A DNA stretch of 64,000 nucleotides from Alicyclobacillus contaminans DSM 17975 (GTDB lineage: Bacteria > Bacillota > Bacilli > Alicyclobacillales > Alicyclobacillaceae): the NCBI RefSeq assembly GCF_000429525.1, contig NZ_AUCA01000014.1, positions 1 through 64,000 on the forward strand, read 5' to 3'. Every line of letters starts with the position of its first letter. Position 1 is the stretch's first letter. The notes under the pieces were generated by a model. It did not search any database. It was not told where the DNA came from and worked only from the letters and a program-made list of their open reading frames with translations. The position numbers and the translations under genes were made by a program. Below, piece after piece: positions 35,167-43,947 of this stretch.

Positions 35167-36587
35167 AACTGAAAATTGCTGTGCTCGCCGCATCGGTTCT
35201 GTTCTGCATCCTGGTTGCACTCGGCGGCTTCATCTACTTCACCGTGTACACGCGCGTGACGTCCATCCAAAACAACGAACTTGCCAACACGGCGCAAAGC
35301 ATCGGACAGTATTATTCTGCCCATGCGCAGGCCGTCCAGGATCCGAGCGCAAGCCAACACCTCTACCGGTGGCTGGCCCAGTACAGCCGACATGACCAAG
35401 ACGTCGTTCTGTTTGACAGCCAGGGCAACGTGGTGGCCGCCGTGGGGCGGGACAACCTCCCCGCAGTCGTCGCCCGCTTCCGGCCGGTGGCGAGTCAGGA
35501 GCAGAAGACGTTCGCGTTGGACAGCAACCAACAGGTCACCTACACGGTCATCCCGGTGATGAACGAATCCGGAGCGAAACGCATCGGCTGGGTGGTGTTG
35601 GCCTCTGATGCGAGCGCCATTCAGGAGTACATGGAGTCTCTGCTCACCGTGCTTGCGGTGGGATGTCTCGGCGCCGTCGTGCTGGCGGGGTTCGGCGGGT
35701 ACCTGATTGCTGCGGCCGCACTGCGCCCCATGCATCAACTCATTGAGGTGGTGGAAGGCATTGAAGCGAACCGCCTGAGCACACGGGTTCCCCATATCAA
35801 TAGCCGAGACGAGGTGGGACGGCTCGCGGCGACGTTCAACAACATGCTCGGGCGCATTGAACGCTCGTTCGCCCAGCAGCGTCGATTTGTGGCGGACGCG
35901 TCCCACGAAATTCGAACGCCTCTCACCACCATCCTCGGTTACACAAACCTCCTGCGACGGTGGGGCAAGACGCGCCCAGATGTCCTCGAGCGCGGAATTC
36001 ATGTGATTGCCAAGGAATCGAATCGCCTTCTACGGTTGTCCGACGACCTGCTCCTGCTGGCGGGATTAGAAGCGACCACGACGCAGTTGGTATCGGAACA
36101 ACGAGCGGAGGTTGACTCCATCGCAGCGGACGTGGTCGAACAACTGAGTGTCGTGTACCCGGACGTCGCTGTGGACATGAGTCTGGCGGCTGATGCGGAG
36201 GTGCGCATGACTCCGGAACATCTGCGGCAGGTGCTGACGAACGTGATGGCGAACGCGCTCAAGTACACCGAAGCCGGCGGACAGGTCACGGTCCAGACGG
36301 AGCGGACGCATCTAGACCGGGTTCTTATCACCGTTGCCGATACCGGCATGGGCATCCCTGCAGAAGATCTCCCTCATGTCTTCGAACGTTTCTATCGCGC
36401 GGACAAATCCAGAGAGCGCAAACGGGGGGGCAGCGGACTCGGGTTGGCCATCGTCAAGGAACTGGTCGACCATTACGACGGATCCATTCAGATGGAGAGC
36501 CAGGTCGGCGCGGGGACTGTCGTTCGCATTGAACTGCCGCTGGCCGAGGCTGCCGCATCCGCTGCGGGGCGCCCGTCCCCCCCATGA
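35163..36587 (+). CDS. Membrane sensor histidine kinase
   Basis: This 474-residue kinase has two membrane helices (about 4-27 and 160-184) around an extracytoplasmic sensor of about 130 residues, a HAMP domain (186-240), HisKA with the phosphorylated His248 in DASHEIRTPL, and an ATPase domain. The N-box has Asn364, and the glycine loops are DTGMG (393-397) and GGSGLGLA (422-429). All key residues are present. It pairs with the response regulator that it overlaps. The signal is unknown. Confidence 0.93.
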   Translation: MKLKIAVLAASVLFCILVALGGFIYFTVYTRVTSIQNNELANTAQSIGQYYSAHAQAVQDPSASQHLYRWLAQYSRHDQDVVLFDSQGNVVAAVGRDNLPAVVARFRPVASQEQKTFALDSNQQVTYTVIPVMNESGAKRIGWVVLASDASAIQEYMESLLTVLAVGCLGAVVLAGFGGYLIAAAALRPMHQLIEVVEGIEANRLSTRVPHINSRDEVGRLAATFNNMLGRIERSFAQQRRFVADASHEIRTPLTTILGYTNLLRRWGKTRPDVLERGIHVIAKESNRLLRLSDDLLLLAGLEATTTQLVSEQRAEVDSIAADVVEQLSVVYPDVAVDMSLAADAEVRMTPEHLRQVLTNVMANALKYTEAGGQVTVQTERTHLDRVLITVADTGMGIPAEDLPHVFERFYRADKSRERKRGGSGLGLAIVKELVDHYDGSIQMESQVGAGTVVRIELPLAEAAASAAGRPSPP

Positions 36588-36596
36588 AATGGGGGG
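36578..36596 (+). repeat. Hairpin overlapping the kinase stop codon
   Basis: CCCCCCAT (36578-36585) pairs with ATGGGGGG (36589-36596) around GAA. The stop codon of the kinase gene (36585-36587) lies in the stem top. It may terminate the two-component transcript, but there is no T-run. Confidence 0.5.
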
Positions 36597-36605
36597 ATGC
36601 GCGGT

Positions 36606-36626
36606 AAAAACCCCCGTATTCGGGGG
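36606..36626 (-). terminator. Minus-strand terminator-like hairpin with no minus-strand gene
   Basis: Read on the minus strand, CCCCCG-AATA-CGGGGG is followed directly by TTTTT, a compact intrinsic terminator. No minus-strand gene is visible upstream of it; the kinase and oxidase genes on both sides are on the plus strand. It may block antisense transcription or end an unseen small RNA. Confidence 0.5.
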
Positions 36627-36719
36627 ATTCACGTCGGCAGGACCGGACACTACACTCGAGATAAGGGTGATACGGATAGGCCGAAGGCGGTCCACTTCAC
36701 GGTGGGAGAGTGCGTATCC

Positions 36720-37643
36720 ATGCGAACCATGCAAACTGTGACGGAAAAAGGGTTGGATCACTCCATTTTGCCGATGCGGCTGTACCACAAAGCGAAGAAA
36801 CTCGGAATTTGGGATCCGAGGGATATCGACTTCACAAAGGATGCGGAGGACTGGGCAGGGTTCAGCGACATTCAGCGGGCCATCCTTTTGCGCCTGTGCA
36901 GTTTGTTTCAGGCGGGGGAAGAGGCGGTCACGCGAGATCTGTTGCCGCTGATTCGGGCCATTTCTCTTGAAGGAAGACTGGAAGAAGAGATGTATTTGGC
37001 GACCTTTCTGTGGGAAGAAGCCAAGCACACGGAAGTCTTTCGCCGATTCTTGGATGAGGTGGCCTGTGAGAAGAACGACCTCACGGCCATGCATGGCCCC
37101 AACTACCGGGCCATTTTCGACACCCAGTTGCCCGCGTCGATGGAGCGCCTCATCCACGACCCATCTCCGGCTGCGCAGGCGGAAGCCTCGGTAACCTACA
37201 ACATGGTCGTCGAAGGCGTGTTGGCGGAAACCGGGTACTACGCGTTCTACAACATGCTGCAGGCGAACGGAAAGATGCCTGGCCTGCTGCGGGCCATCGG
37301 CTATTTGAAAAAGGACGAATCACGTCACATCGGCTACGGAACCTACCTGTTGTCAAGGCTTATCAGTGAACAAGACGAGATTTGGCAAGTTGTTCAACGC
37401 CGGATTCAGCAACTGATGCCGTACGCCGTTGGCGTGGTATCCGAACTGTTTGAAGTCCTCAACCAACAGTTGGACGCCGTCGCGGCAGCCGGTGAAGAGC
37501 TCTTCGAACTGGACCAGCAGGACTTCATGAACTATGCCATGAAACAGTTCCAATCGCGTATGAATGTATTGGAGCGCGCCCGCGGAAAATCGGTGGATGA
37601 GATCTACCATGTCAGCGAAGCAACGGTCGGGGTGCTCGATTGA
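36720..37643 (+). CDS. R2-like ligand-binding oxidase (Mn/Fe)
   Basis: This 307-residue ferritin-like protein has the six R2-type metal ligands: Glu67, Glu100, His103, Glu165, Glu200 and His203. It also has Val70 and Tyr160, which form the Val-Tyr ether cross-link in R2lox. From memory of the Geobacillus kaustophilus R2loxI numbering (Glu69, Val72, Glu102, His105, Tyr162, Glu167, Glu202, His205), every position is offset by exactly two. The family carries a Mn/Fe cofactor and binds a long-chain fatty acid; its physiological reaction is unknown. It is therefore not a ribonucleotide reductase subunit. ATG 36720 has GGTGGGAGAG upstream. Confidence 0.92.
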   Translation: MRTMQTVTEKGLDHSILPMRLYHKAKKLGIWDPRDIDFTKDAEDWAGFSDIQRAILLRLCSLFQAGEEAVTRDLLPLIRAISLEGRLEEEMYLATFLWEEAKHTEVFRRFLDEVACEKNDLTAMHGPNYRAIFDTQLPASMERLIHDPSPAAQAEASVTYNMVVEGVLAETGYYAFYNMLQANGKMPGLLRAIGYLKKDESRHIGYGTYLLSRLISEQDEIWQVVQRRIQQLMPYAVGVVSELFEVLNQQLDAVAAAGEELFELDQQDFMNYAMKQFQSRMNVLERARGKSVDEIYHVSEATVGVLD

Positions 37644-37751
37644 CACATTGTCACTGCGATCCTGCCGTTCACCCCATCCGGTACGAACGCCGAATTCCAA
37701 ACTCGGCGATTCGATACATCGCATGAATCATGGACCCATTCAGAGAGGAGC

Positions 37752-38093
37752 ATGGCAATGGCGAGCACGAAAGAGATTTTCGACAAGATTCGCGAAACGT
37801 TGTCGGCAGATCCAGGCGCCGCGGGCGGCCTGGAGGCGGTGTATCAGTTCAACCTCAGCGGAGAGGACGGCGCTGTATACCAAATCATTCTGAAAGCTGA
37901 CTCGGCGGACGTAGCGGAAGGCACCCCGGCGCCAGCCGATTGTACGCTGGAATTGACCGCGGACGATTTCAAAGCCCTGGTGGAGGGCCGCCTGAACGGC
38001 ATGAACGCCTTCATGAGCGGACAACTTCGCGTCCTTGGGGATATCGGCCTGGCCATGCGCCTGGAACAGGTGCTGAGTGCCTACGCACAATAA
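37752..38093 (+). CDS. SCP2 sterol-binding domain protein
   Basis: This 113-residue single-domain protein resembles bacterial SCP-2 lipid carriers: YQFNLSGEDGAVYQIILKAD near 30, DCTLELTADDFKALVEGRLNGMNAFMSGQLRVLGDIGLAMRL-type sequence in the C-terminal half. The fold has a hydrophobic tunnel that binds fatty acyl or isoprenoid chains. It lies between an R2-like oxidase and an acyl-CoA ligase, which points to a shared lipid substrate. The ATG at 37752 has AGAGAGGAG upstream. Confidence 0.85.
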   Translation: MAMASTKEIFDKIRETLSADPGAAGGLEAVYQFNLSGEDGAVYQIILKADSADVAEGTPAPADCTLELTADDFKALVEGRLNGMNAFMSGQLRVLGDIGLAMRLEQVLSAYAQ

Positions 38094-38120
38094 TCCGCGC
38101 TATATCCTCGACTCATCATT

Positions 38121-38152
38121 GGCCGCACCTGACGACGGGTGCGGCCGTATTG
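38121..38152 (+). terminator. Terminator-like hairpin after the SCP2 gene
   Basis: GGCCGCACC (38121-38129) pairs perfectly with GGTGCGGCC (38138-38146), followed by GTATTGTTG. The weak T-run may allow partial read-through into the ligase gene. Confidence 0.6.
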
Positions 38153-38194
38153 TTGGGCGTGATGCTCAAACGGCGAACGACAGGAGGGAGCATT

Positions 38195-39718
38195 GTGAAT
38201 ATGGTTCAGCTGTTGGAACACAATCTCCAAACATACGGTGAGTACGTCCATCTGATCTACGAGGGACAATCGTTTACGAATATCCACCACGACCGAGTGT
38301 CATCCCAATGGGCACATGCTTTGCTCAACCTGGGTGTGTCCCGGGGCGATCACGTGCTGCTCATGCTGCCCAATATTCCTGAGGTTTTCTGGGCTTACAG
38401 CGCCGTGGTCAAGACGGGAGCCGTCGTCATCCCGGTGATGCCGCTGTTGCAGGTGGACGAAGTGCGGCATATTGTCCAGGATGCGCATCCCGTGGCCGTG
38501 TTGACCTCGGTGCTGTTGGCCGACAAGGTGTCCCAGGCGGTTGCAGCGTCCGGTGACATGGCACAGGTGCTGTTGGTGGATGACGAGGAACCTGCTGGCC
38601 TCCCTGGGCTATCCTCCCGTTGTTCCACCGAACGCCCCGAATTGTTCGTCGAGGACGACGCGGTGGCCGTCATCCTTTATACCTCTGGCACCACGGGCCG
38701 TCCCAAAGGCGTCGAGCTGACGCATCGAAATCTGTACAGCAATGCGCGGGCAGCGGCCACACTGGCGGAGAAATACAAGTTGAACGCGCCGCAGCGCACT
38801 GGCCTGTTCGTATTGCCGTTGTCGCACGCCTTTGGCTTCACCATGATGAATACTTCGATTGTGCTCGGAGAGCGAAACGTCCTGTTGCCCCACTTTCAGC
38901 CCCAACGGGTTTTGGAAGCCATCCAAACCTATCGGGTAACTCATTTCTCCGGTGTTCCCACGATGTTTCGTTCGATGTTGGCGTATCCAGACGCAGATAG
39001 ATATGACGTGTCGTCTCTGACGCTTTGCATTTCTGGATCAGCGCCCATGCATGCTTCGGAAATCACGGCATTTCAGGACAAATTTGGCGCGACCATCTAC
39101 CAGGGTTACGGCCTGTCCGAAGCAGCGCCCATCGTTACAGCCCCCCATTTCGACAAACCGCACAAACCGGAATCCGTGGGGCTGCCGCTGCCCGGTGTCG
39201 AAGTCCGAATTGTGGATGAGACAGATACTCCGGTCCCAACCGGAAAGGTGGGGGAACTGGTGGTGCGCGGGCCGAATGTCAGCCCTGGTTACCACCGCCT
39301 TCCTGAAGCGACGAGGCAGGTTTTCAAAGATGGCTGGCTGCACACGGGCGACATGGCCAAAGTCGACGACGAAGGTTATGTGTACATTGTGGATCGGAAA
39401 AGGGACGTGATCATCCGGGGCGGTTTCAACATCTACCCGCGAGACGTGGAGTTCCTGTTGAACCAACACGATGGCGTGAGTGAGTCGGCCGTCATCGGGG
39501 TACCCGCAGAACCAATGGGCGAAGAGGTCGTGGCGTTTGTTGTCAAGACGCGGCATCCGGACGTCACGGCCGAAGAACTGTTGGCGTATTGTCGGGCGCA
39601 CCTGGCGAAATATAAAACCCCGCGGGAAATTCGCTTCGTAAGTTATCTGCCGAAAAACTTGCTGGGCAAGGTCGACAAGAAGCAGTTGCGTCAACAAATC
39701 TCTGTCACGTCCATCTAG
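38195..39718 (+). CDS. Long-chain fatty acid-CoA ligase (AMP-binding family)
   Basis: This 507-residue enzyme activates a carboxylic acid with ATP and CoA. It has the P-loop ILYTSGTTGRPKG near 158, YQGYGLSEAAPIV near 295, the GWLHTGDMAKVDDEGYVYIVDRKRD block near 378 and the catalytic Lys in LLGKVDK near 495. Acyl chain preference cannot be read. Association with SCP2 and R2lox genes favours a long-chain lipid. GTG 38195 is chosen from its spacing to AGGAGGGAG; ATG 38201 is possible. Confidence 0.88.
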   Translation: MNMVQLLEHNLQTYGEYVHLIYEGQSFTNIHHDRVSSQWAHALLNLGVSRGDHVLLMLPNIPEVFWAYSAVVKTGAVVIPVMPLLQVDEVRHIVQDAHPVAVLTSVLLADKVSQAVAASGDMAQVLLVDDEEPAGLPGLSSRCSTERPELFVEDDAVAVILYTSGTTGRPKGVELTHRNLYSNARAAATLAEKYKLNAPQRTGLFVLPLSHAFGFTMMNTSIVLGERNVLLPHFQPQRVLEAIQTYRVTHFSGVPTMFRSMLAYPDADRYDVSSLTLCISGSAPMHASEITAFQDKFGATIYQGYGLSEAAPIVTAPHFDKPHKPESVGLPLPGVEVRIVDETDTPVPTGKVGELVVRGPNVSPGYHRLPEATRQVFKDGWLHTGDMAKVDDEGYVYIVDRKRDVIIRGGFNIYPRDVEFLLNQHDGVSESAVIGVPAEPMGEEVVAFVVKTRHPDVTAEELLAYCRAHLAKYKTPREIRFVSYLPKNLLGKVDKKQLRQQISVTSI

Positions 39719-39928
39719 ATACAAGGACGCACCCTGCCAGCATGGAGTTCTATGAGTTCCACCACCTTCGCCGTTCGCGTTGCTGTCGAATGACGCGGAC
39801 GGCGACGCCAGTCGCCAATTTTCGCGAATTCATGGTACAAGCTCCACAAAAAATCGTGTACACTACAAAAGAAGCGGCAACGTGCGCATTCCGTACGGAT
39901 AATTTCTTCATCGAAAGGACTATCACAC

Positions 39929-40693
39929 ATGGATTGGAAGACACTCCGCGTACCCGCGACACTCACGGCCGTTGTAGCCTGCTTGGCCACGGGCATCAAT
40001 CTGTGGTGGATGCCAGCCCATTCCGCAACGCCCTCTGCCGATACGGCGCAAGCCACGCCACTCTCCAGCGGGGCTTACGATACATCCGTCTATCATGCGG
40101 CGTTGGTCCAAGGTACGTCGGCAACCACGTTCGACAACTGGATGCAACCAGGACAGCTCTCCATGGAGACTCAGTTGCTGGGTCTGCGTCCTGCCAAGGC
40201 GCCCTCTCTGCCGCCTTCACAACGAATTCCGTATGATACACCGGTCGGCCGCGGTTTCGACTGGTCCGCGCCAACTGGGGGACCGTACCCTGACATCCGG
40301 AACGACCACAATCTTTGGATTGACGCCTCGCTGTCGCAGCAACGCATTCGGATTATGAATGGAAATCGAGTGATCTACACCATGATCACTTCCTCCGGTT
40401 TGGACGGTCCCAACACCTACACACCGACCGGAACCTATTACATACAAAACCGAGGTACATGGTTCTATGAACCACGGTTTCACGAAGGGGCCGAGTATTG
40501 GGTGTCGTGGAAAGGCTGGGGCCAGTATCTGTTTCACACGGTGCCCATGGACGCCAATCACCATATCTTGCCGACGGACGCTGCTCGGCTGGGCGTCAAA
40601 GATTCCCATGGGTGTTTCCACCTGACCATCGCAGACGCCAAGTGGATTTATGACAATATCCCAACAGGCACCAAAGTTGTCATCCATCTTTAA
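39929..40693 (+). CDS. L,D-transpeptidase (YkuD domain), exported
   Basis: This 254-residue protein has an N-terminal signal anchor (about 9-32), a linker, and a C-terminal YkuD domain from about 125. The domain begins NLWIDASLSQQRIRIMNGN and holds the active-site motif DSHGCFHL with its catalytic Cys near 227. Such enzymes make 3-3 peptidoglycan cross-links or attach proteins to the wall, outside the membrane. The Shine-Dalgarno is weak (AAAGGA, 11 nt away). Downstream are other envelope genes. Confidence 0.88.
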   Translation: MDWKTLRVPATLTAVVACLATGINLWWMPAHSATPSADTAQATPLSSGAYDTSVYHAALVQGTSATTFDNWMQPGQLSMETQLLGLRPAKAPSLPPSQRIPYDTPVGRGFDWSAPTGGPYPDIRNDHNLWIDASLSQQRIRIMNGNRVIYTMITSSGLDGPNTYTPTGTYYIQNRGTWFYEPRFHEGAEYWVSWKGWGQYLFHTVPMDANHHILPTDAARLGVKDSHGCFHLTIADAKWIYDNIPTGTKVVIHL

Positions 40694-40697
40694 TGCA

Positions 40698-40792
40698 TCC
40701 ATTCAACGAAATCGTATACAATGTGATGATAGATTCATATGCAGTGGGTTCGTATGGTCTCCGGCGAACACCGCTGCATTTCGTTGAATGGA
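40698..40792 (+). repeat. 15-bp perfect inverted repeats in the leader of the glycosidase gene
   Basis: TCCATTCAACGAAAT (40698-40712) and ATTTCGTTGAATGGA (40778-40792) are exact reverse complements separated by 65 nt. An inner GTTCG/CGAAC stem (40748-40752 with 40765-40769) would cap the fold. The element begins 5 nt after the L,D-transpeptidase stop, and its second arm abuts the Shine-Dalgarno (40794-40802) of the next gene. I see no clear promoter inside it and no target-site duplication outside. Confidence 0.85.
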
Positions 40793-40807
40793 AGAGGTGG
40801 ACCGTTG

Positions 40808-41821
40808 GTGACCACACCGTTGGAGTCGAATGTTGTCGTCGCCCCAACGCGGCCAATTCGGCGACGAGTGACGAAAATTCTTAAGCGCTCTGCGCTTGTT
40901 TTGCTCTGCCTGATGTATGTTGTGGTGTCAACTGCCGGTTTGGCCCTGTATGGGCCCTTCGACAATATTCGGCGAACCATCATCGGCGCAGTCTTGACGA
41001 GTTCACACCCGTGGGTGATTCGGCCGTTTTTTTCTGCGGCAACGCTGAAGAAATATTCACCGGTATCCATCGATAAGATGTCCACCGGTTCGATGAATGT
41101 CAATGACTACTCGAACATTCACAACAACCAAATCGAAGTGATCCCGATTCAATCCGACAAGTACACGGGTTGTCTGCTCGTGATTCACGATCCAAAGCGG
41201 GTCCACGTCGCCGTGACTCAGCATTTGGGCAACATCGGCGAGACGGTCTCGCAGATGGTCAAGGATGCTCACGCCATTGCCGGGATTAACGGCGGCGGTT
41301 TCTTCGACGGACAGGGGCATGGAACGGGCGGAGAACCGATGGGCCTGACCTTTTCGCGGGGAAAATATATTGCCGGAAACAAGAGCGGTGCCCAGCCCGT
41401 TATCGGCATCACCCGGACGGGGGCACTGATTGTTGGCAAATATACCTATCAGGAATTGCAGAAACTGGGCGTGCAAGAGGCGGTGTCGTACGGCCCCGAA
41501 CTGGTTCGCGACGGTAAGCCGTATTTGAGCTCGAGCGACGGTAGTTGGGGAATCGCACCGCGCAGTGCCATTGGTCAACGCAAAGATGGCTCCATCCTGT
41601 TGCTCGCGCTATCTGGACGCGGACACGGCGGCATCGGCGCGAGCCTGATGGACTGTCAGGACGTCATGCTCGAGTACGGCGCTGAAATCGCAGCGAATTT
41701 GGACGGTGGATACAGTTCCGAACTGTACTACAACGGTCAATTCTTGGTCGCACCCTCCAATCCTCTGGGCGAACGGTATGTGGCCACCAGTTTCGTTGTT
41801 GACGGGGAGGGGAAGGCGTGA
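40808..41821 (+). CDS. Phosphodiester glycosidase family (NAGPA-domain) protein, membrane-anchored
   Basis: This 337-residue protein has one N-terminal membrane helix (about 27-50) and an extracytoplasmic NAGPA-type domain. Hallmarks are AIAGINGGGFFDGQGHGTGGEPMG-like sequence near 158, PRSAIGQRKDGSILLLALSG near 255 and the terminal AANLDGGYSSELYYNG near 300. The family is named for the enzyme that uncovers mannose-6-phosphate; bacterial members probably hydrolyse sugar phosphodiesters in wall polymers. GTG 40808 follows AGAGGTGGA; an in-frame TTG lies at 40805. Confidence 0.85.
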   Translation: MTTPLESNVVVAPTRPIRRRVTKILKRSALVLLCLMYVVVSTAGLALYGPFDNIRRTIIGAVLTSSHPWVIRPFFSAATLKKYSPVSIDKMSTGSMNVNDYSNIHNNQIEVIPIQSDKYTGCLLVIHDPKRVHVAVTQHLGNIGETVSQMVKDAHAIAGINGGGFFDGQGHGTGGEPMGLTFSRGKYIAGNKSGAQPVIGITRTGALIVGKYTYQELQKLGVQEAVSYGPELVRDGKPYLSSSDGSWGIAPRSAIGQRKDGSILLLALSGRGHGGIGASLMDCQDVMLEYGAEIAANLDGGYSSELYYNGQFLVAPSNPLGERYVATSFVVDGEGKA

Positions 41822-42570
41822 CCAAACATCGCAAGCGCCGTCGCACCCATGCACGTCCGCGCCGTCGTTGGAAGTGGACGATGGTCGCGACCGCGTTCGT
41901 CCTGCTGACCGGAGCGCAATTCATGGCACTGCACCGATTGGATCAGTATCTCGGGCCGTCGAACACACCGCCTCCGGAGGATACATCATCGAAACCGCAG
42001 CCGCCGAAACAGGCGCCCCCGGCTCCAGCGGACGCGGTGCTTTCGAAATACAGTTCGGACAAACAGTACATGGCATATACAACGGCGGACCACCAATTGA
42101 TTGTTGAGGACGCCAGCGGCACGCTGAACCAGATTCCCGTCGAAGGCCAGGTCACCTACATGGAGTGGCTGGGATCATCGGGAACCCTGCTGTATTTCGT
42201 TCAGGGCACCTATCTGACCGCCTACCTGTTGCAGGCGGCCGCCGAAAAACCGGTCATGATTCAGCAGTGGTACGGGGGATACAGAACGGTGGTGGCGACG
42301 TACTTCTCACCGTATCTGGAATATTTGTACATGGAGTTGCAAAACGGCCAAATCGACGAAGTATACAAATATGACGCCGTGTATGGAGTCATCGCCTTGC
42401 CTCTGCCACAGGTGCGCATACGGGATATTCAATACGATGACAAATCTGACATCATGACCCTTCACGATACTGCAGGCAACGTGTGGACGTATAAAAATGA
42501 CAAACTGTATCTGAATGGCGGCTTGTACCAAGCAGTGACCACAACACGCACCTCCAGTGCTCGTCGCTAG
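41818..42570 (+). CDS. Membrane-anchored protein of unknown function
   Basis: This 250-residue protein has a strongly basic N-terminus (KHRKRRRTHARPRRR), one membrane helix (about 20-38), a Pro-rich linker (about 48-70) and an extracytoplasmic beta-rich domain. Repeated Tyr-rich strands suggest a propeller or sandwich fold. No family is recognised. It overlaps the glycosidase gene by 4 nt (GTGA) and ends at a strong terminator, so the two are cotranscribed. A structural or accessory role in wall polymer processing is inferred. Confidence 0.65.
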   Translation: MTKHRKRRRTHARPRRRWKWTMVATAFVLLTGAQFMALHRLDQYLGPSNTPPPEDTSSKPQPPKQAPPAPADAVLSKYSSDKQYMAYTTADHQLIVEDASGTLNQIPVEGQVTYMEWLGSSGTLLYFVQGTYLTAYLLQAAAEKPVMIQQWYGGYRTVVATYFSPYLEYLYMELQNGQIDEVYKYDAVYGVIALPLPQVRIRDIQYDDKSDIMTLHDTAGNVWTYKNDKLYLNGGLYQAVTTTRTSSARR

Positions 42571-42573
42571 GAT

Positions 42574-42601
42574 GCCCTCCTCAGCGAGGGGCTTTTTTTT
42601 T
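42574..42601 (+). terminator. Rho-independent terminator of the envelope operon
   Basis: GCCCTC (42574-42579) pairs with GAGGGGC (42586-42592, one bulged G). Nine T residues follow. Confidence 0.85.
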
Positions 42602-42774
42602 GCCCGTACCCCCGCTTTCGATGCGTTAAGCCCCCTCACGCAATTCTAATGATCTCTCAGGGAAGCTTAAAGATCTGAGGCCTACACTGACAGGCGTATG
42701 AGTCGTTTCGCCCACCACCACGCAGGACGAATCGCCTGATTAACAACAACAGTATGATTGAAGGAGACTTTCGG

Positions 42775-43932
42775 ATGAATCATTGGCTCACGTTTGGAAT
42801 GTCGAATTATCAGACCTCAGGATTCTCCGATACCTCTCGGCATATGACACACGCGTTCGCCGGACGCCGTCACTATGTGGAGCCGCCGAAACCCATCACC
42901 GCCTGGAAACGCCTCGATGGACACGTGGTTCGTTGGGATTATGAATCCATCGAAGATGTGAATCGATTGATTCCGCCGTTGCCCATCCCAAGTCGCCTGG
43001 ACAAGTTTGGCGTGGGCGCCGCGCTGCAAGCGAAACAGTTGGACAGAGTGCTCTCTACCATCATTGGCACGGCGTGGCGAGAGAACACTGTCGCCTACGT
43101 TACCAATTGGACGCCTCAATTTCAGCCTTTGATTGAAAAACTGGCACCGAAGTTCCTGGTGTTTGACATCGTGGACGACGTGCTGTCATTTCCATACCGA
43201 ATGAACAAGGAACGGACAGAGGCTGCCTGGAGCAAATTGGCCGCGCAGGCAAACCTGGTGGTCGCGGTGTCCGAGACACTGCAACAGGACGCCATTCGTC
43301 GGTGGCAACGACCGGTGCAGGTCTTGTCGAACGCCGTCGACGCCGACCATTTCTCTACGCCCTCCCGCAACGTACCAAAGGGGGTTCAGCATTCACCGGT
43401 GCCGCGCGTCGGATTCGCCGGCTCCATCAACCACTGGTTGGACTATGAACTGATTTTGCACATGGTCCGCGCACACCGGGGGGTCTGCTGGTATTTCGCG
43501 GGCCGCCGCGGGCATTTTGGCGACGTTGCGACCCAGCGAGCGCACGACGCAGTGTTCGCCGAACCGAACGTCCATTATGTGGGCGAACTTTCGTATCATG
43601 AACTGCCTGGCTTTCTGCATGCGATGGACGTGCTGTGGCTGCCCCGAAAGGCCAATCGGGCCAGCGCGGCGTCCAGCCCCCTGAAACTCTTTGAATATCT
43701 GGCCGTGGGTAAGCCCATTGTCGCGTTGGGCGTCCCGGTGCCAAAGGATGTGGAGCGACTCATCTACCATGTGGAACATCCAACGCTGGAAAACTTCGAG
43801 GACTGCTTCCAACACGCCATGGCGGAGTACAAAGGGGAGAGCCCCTCGCTCTGGGAGTCCCGGCGCCATGCCGCCGGTCAACGAACGTGGAAACAGCGGG
43901 TGGAAGCCGTGATCGACGCCCTGATGACCTGA
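42775..43932 (+). CDS. Glycosyltransferase (GT4-like)
   Basis: This 385-residue protein has a two-Rossmann GT-B layout. VVAVSETLQQDAIRRW near 162 and PRVGFAGSINHWLDYELI near 208 begin the C-terminal half. LGVPVPKDVERL and LKLFEYLAVGKPIVAL (near 298) form the donor-binding region of GT4-type enzymes. It resembles capsule or spore-coat polysaccharide glycosyltransferases. Donor and acceptor are unknown. ATG 42775 follows AAGGAG. It has its own position between two terminators. Confidence 0.8.
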   Translation: MNHWLTFGMSNYQTSGFSDTSRHMTHAFAGRRHYVEPPKPITAWKRLDGHVVRWDYESIEDVNRLIPPLPIPSRLDKFGVGAALQAKQLDRVLSTIIGTAWRENTVAYVTNWTPQFQPLIEKLAPKFLVFDIVDDVLSFPYRMNKERTEAAWSKLAAQANLVVAVSETLQQDAIRRWQRPVQVLSNAVDADHFSTPSRNVPKGVQHSPVPRVGFAGSINHWLDYELILHMVRAHRGVCWYFAGRRGHFGDVATQRAHDAVFAEPNVHYVGELSYHELPGFLHAMDVLWLPRKANRASAASSPLKLFEYLAVGKPIVALGVPVPKDVERLIYHVEHPTLENFEDCFQHAMAEYKGESPSLWESRRHAAGQRTWKQRVEAVIDALMT

Positions 43933-43947
43933 CCCGGCGTGGGGTAA

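Noticed and set aside
36720-37643. Annotation as ribonucleotide reductase beta subunit
   Set aside because: The exact set of R2lox residues, including Val70 and Tyr160, and the lack of an alpha subunit nearby favour R2-like ligand-binding oxidase.
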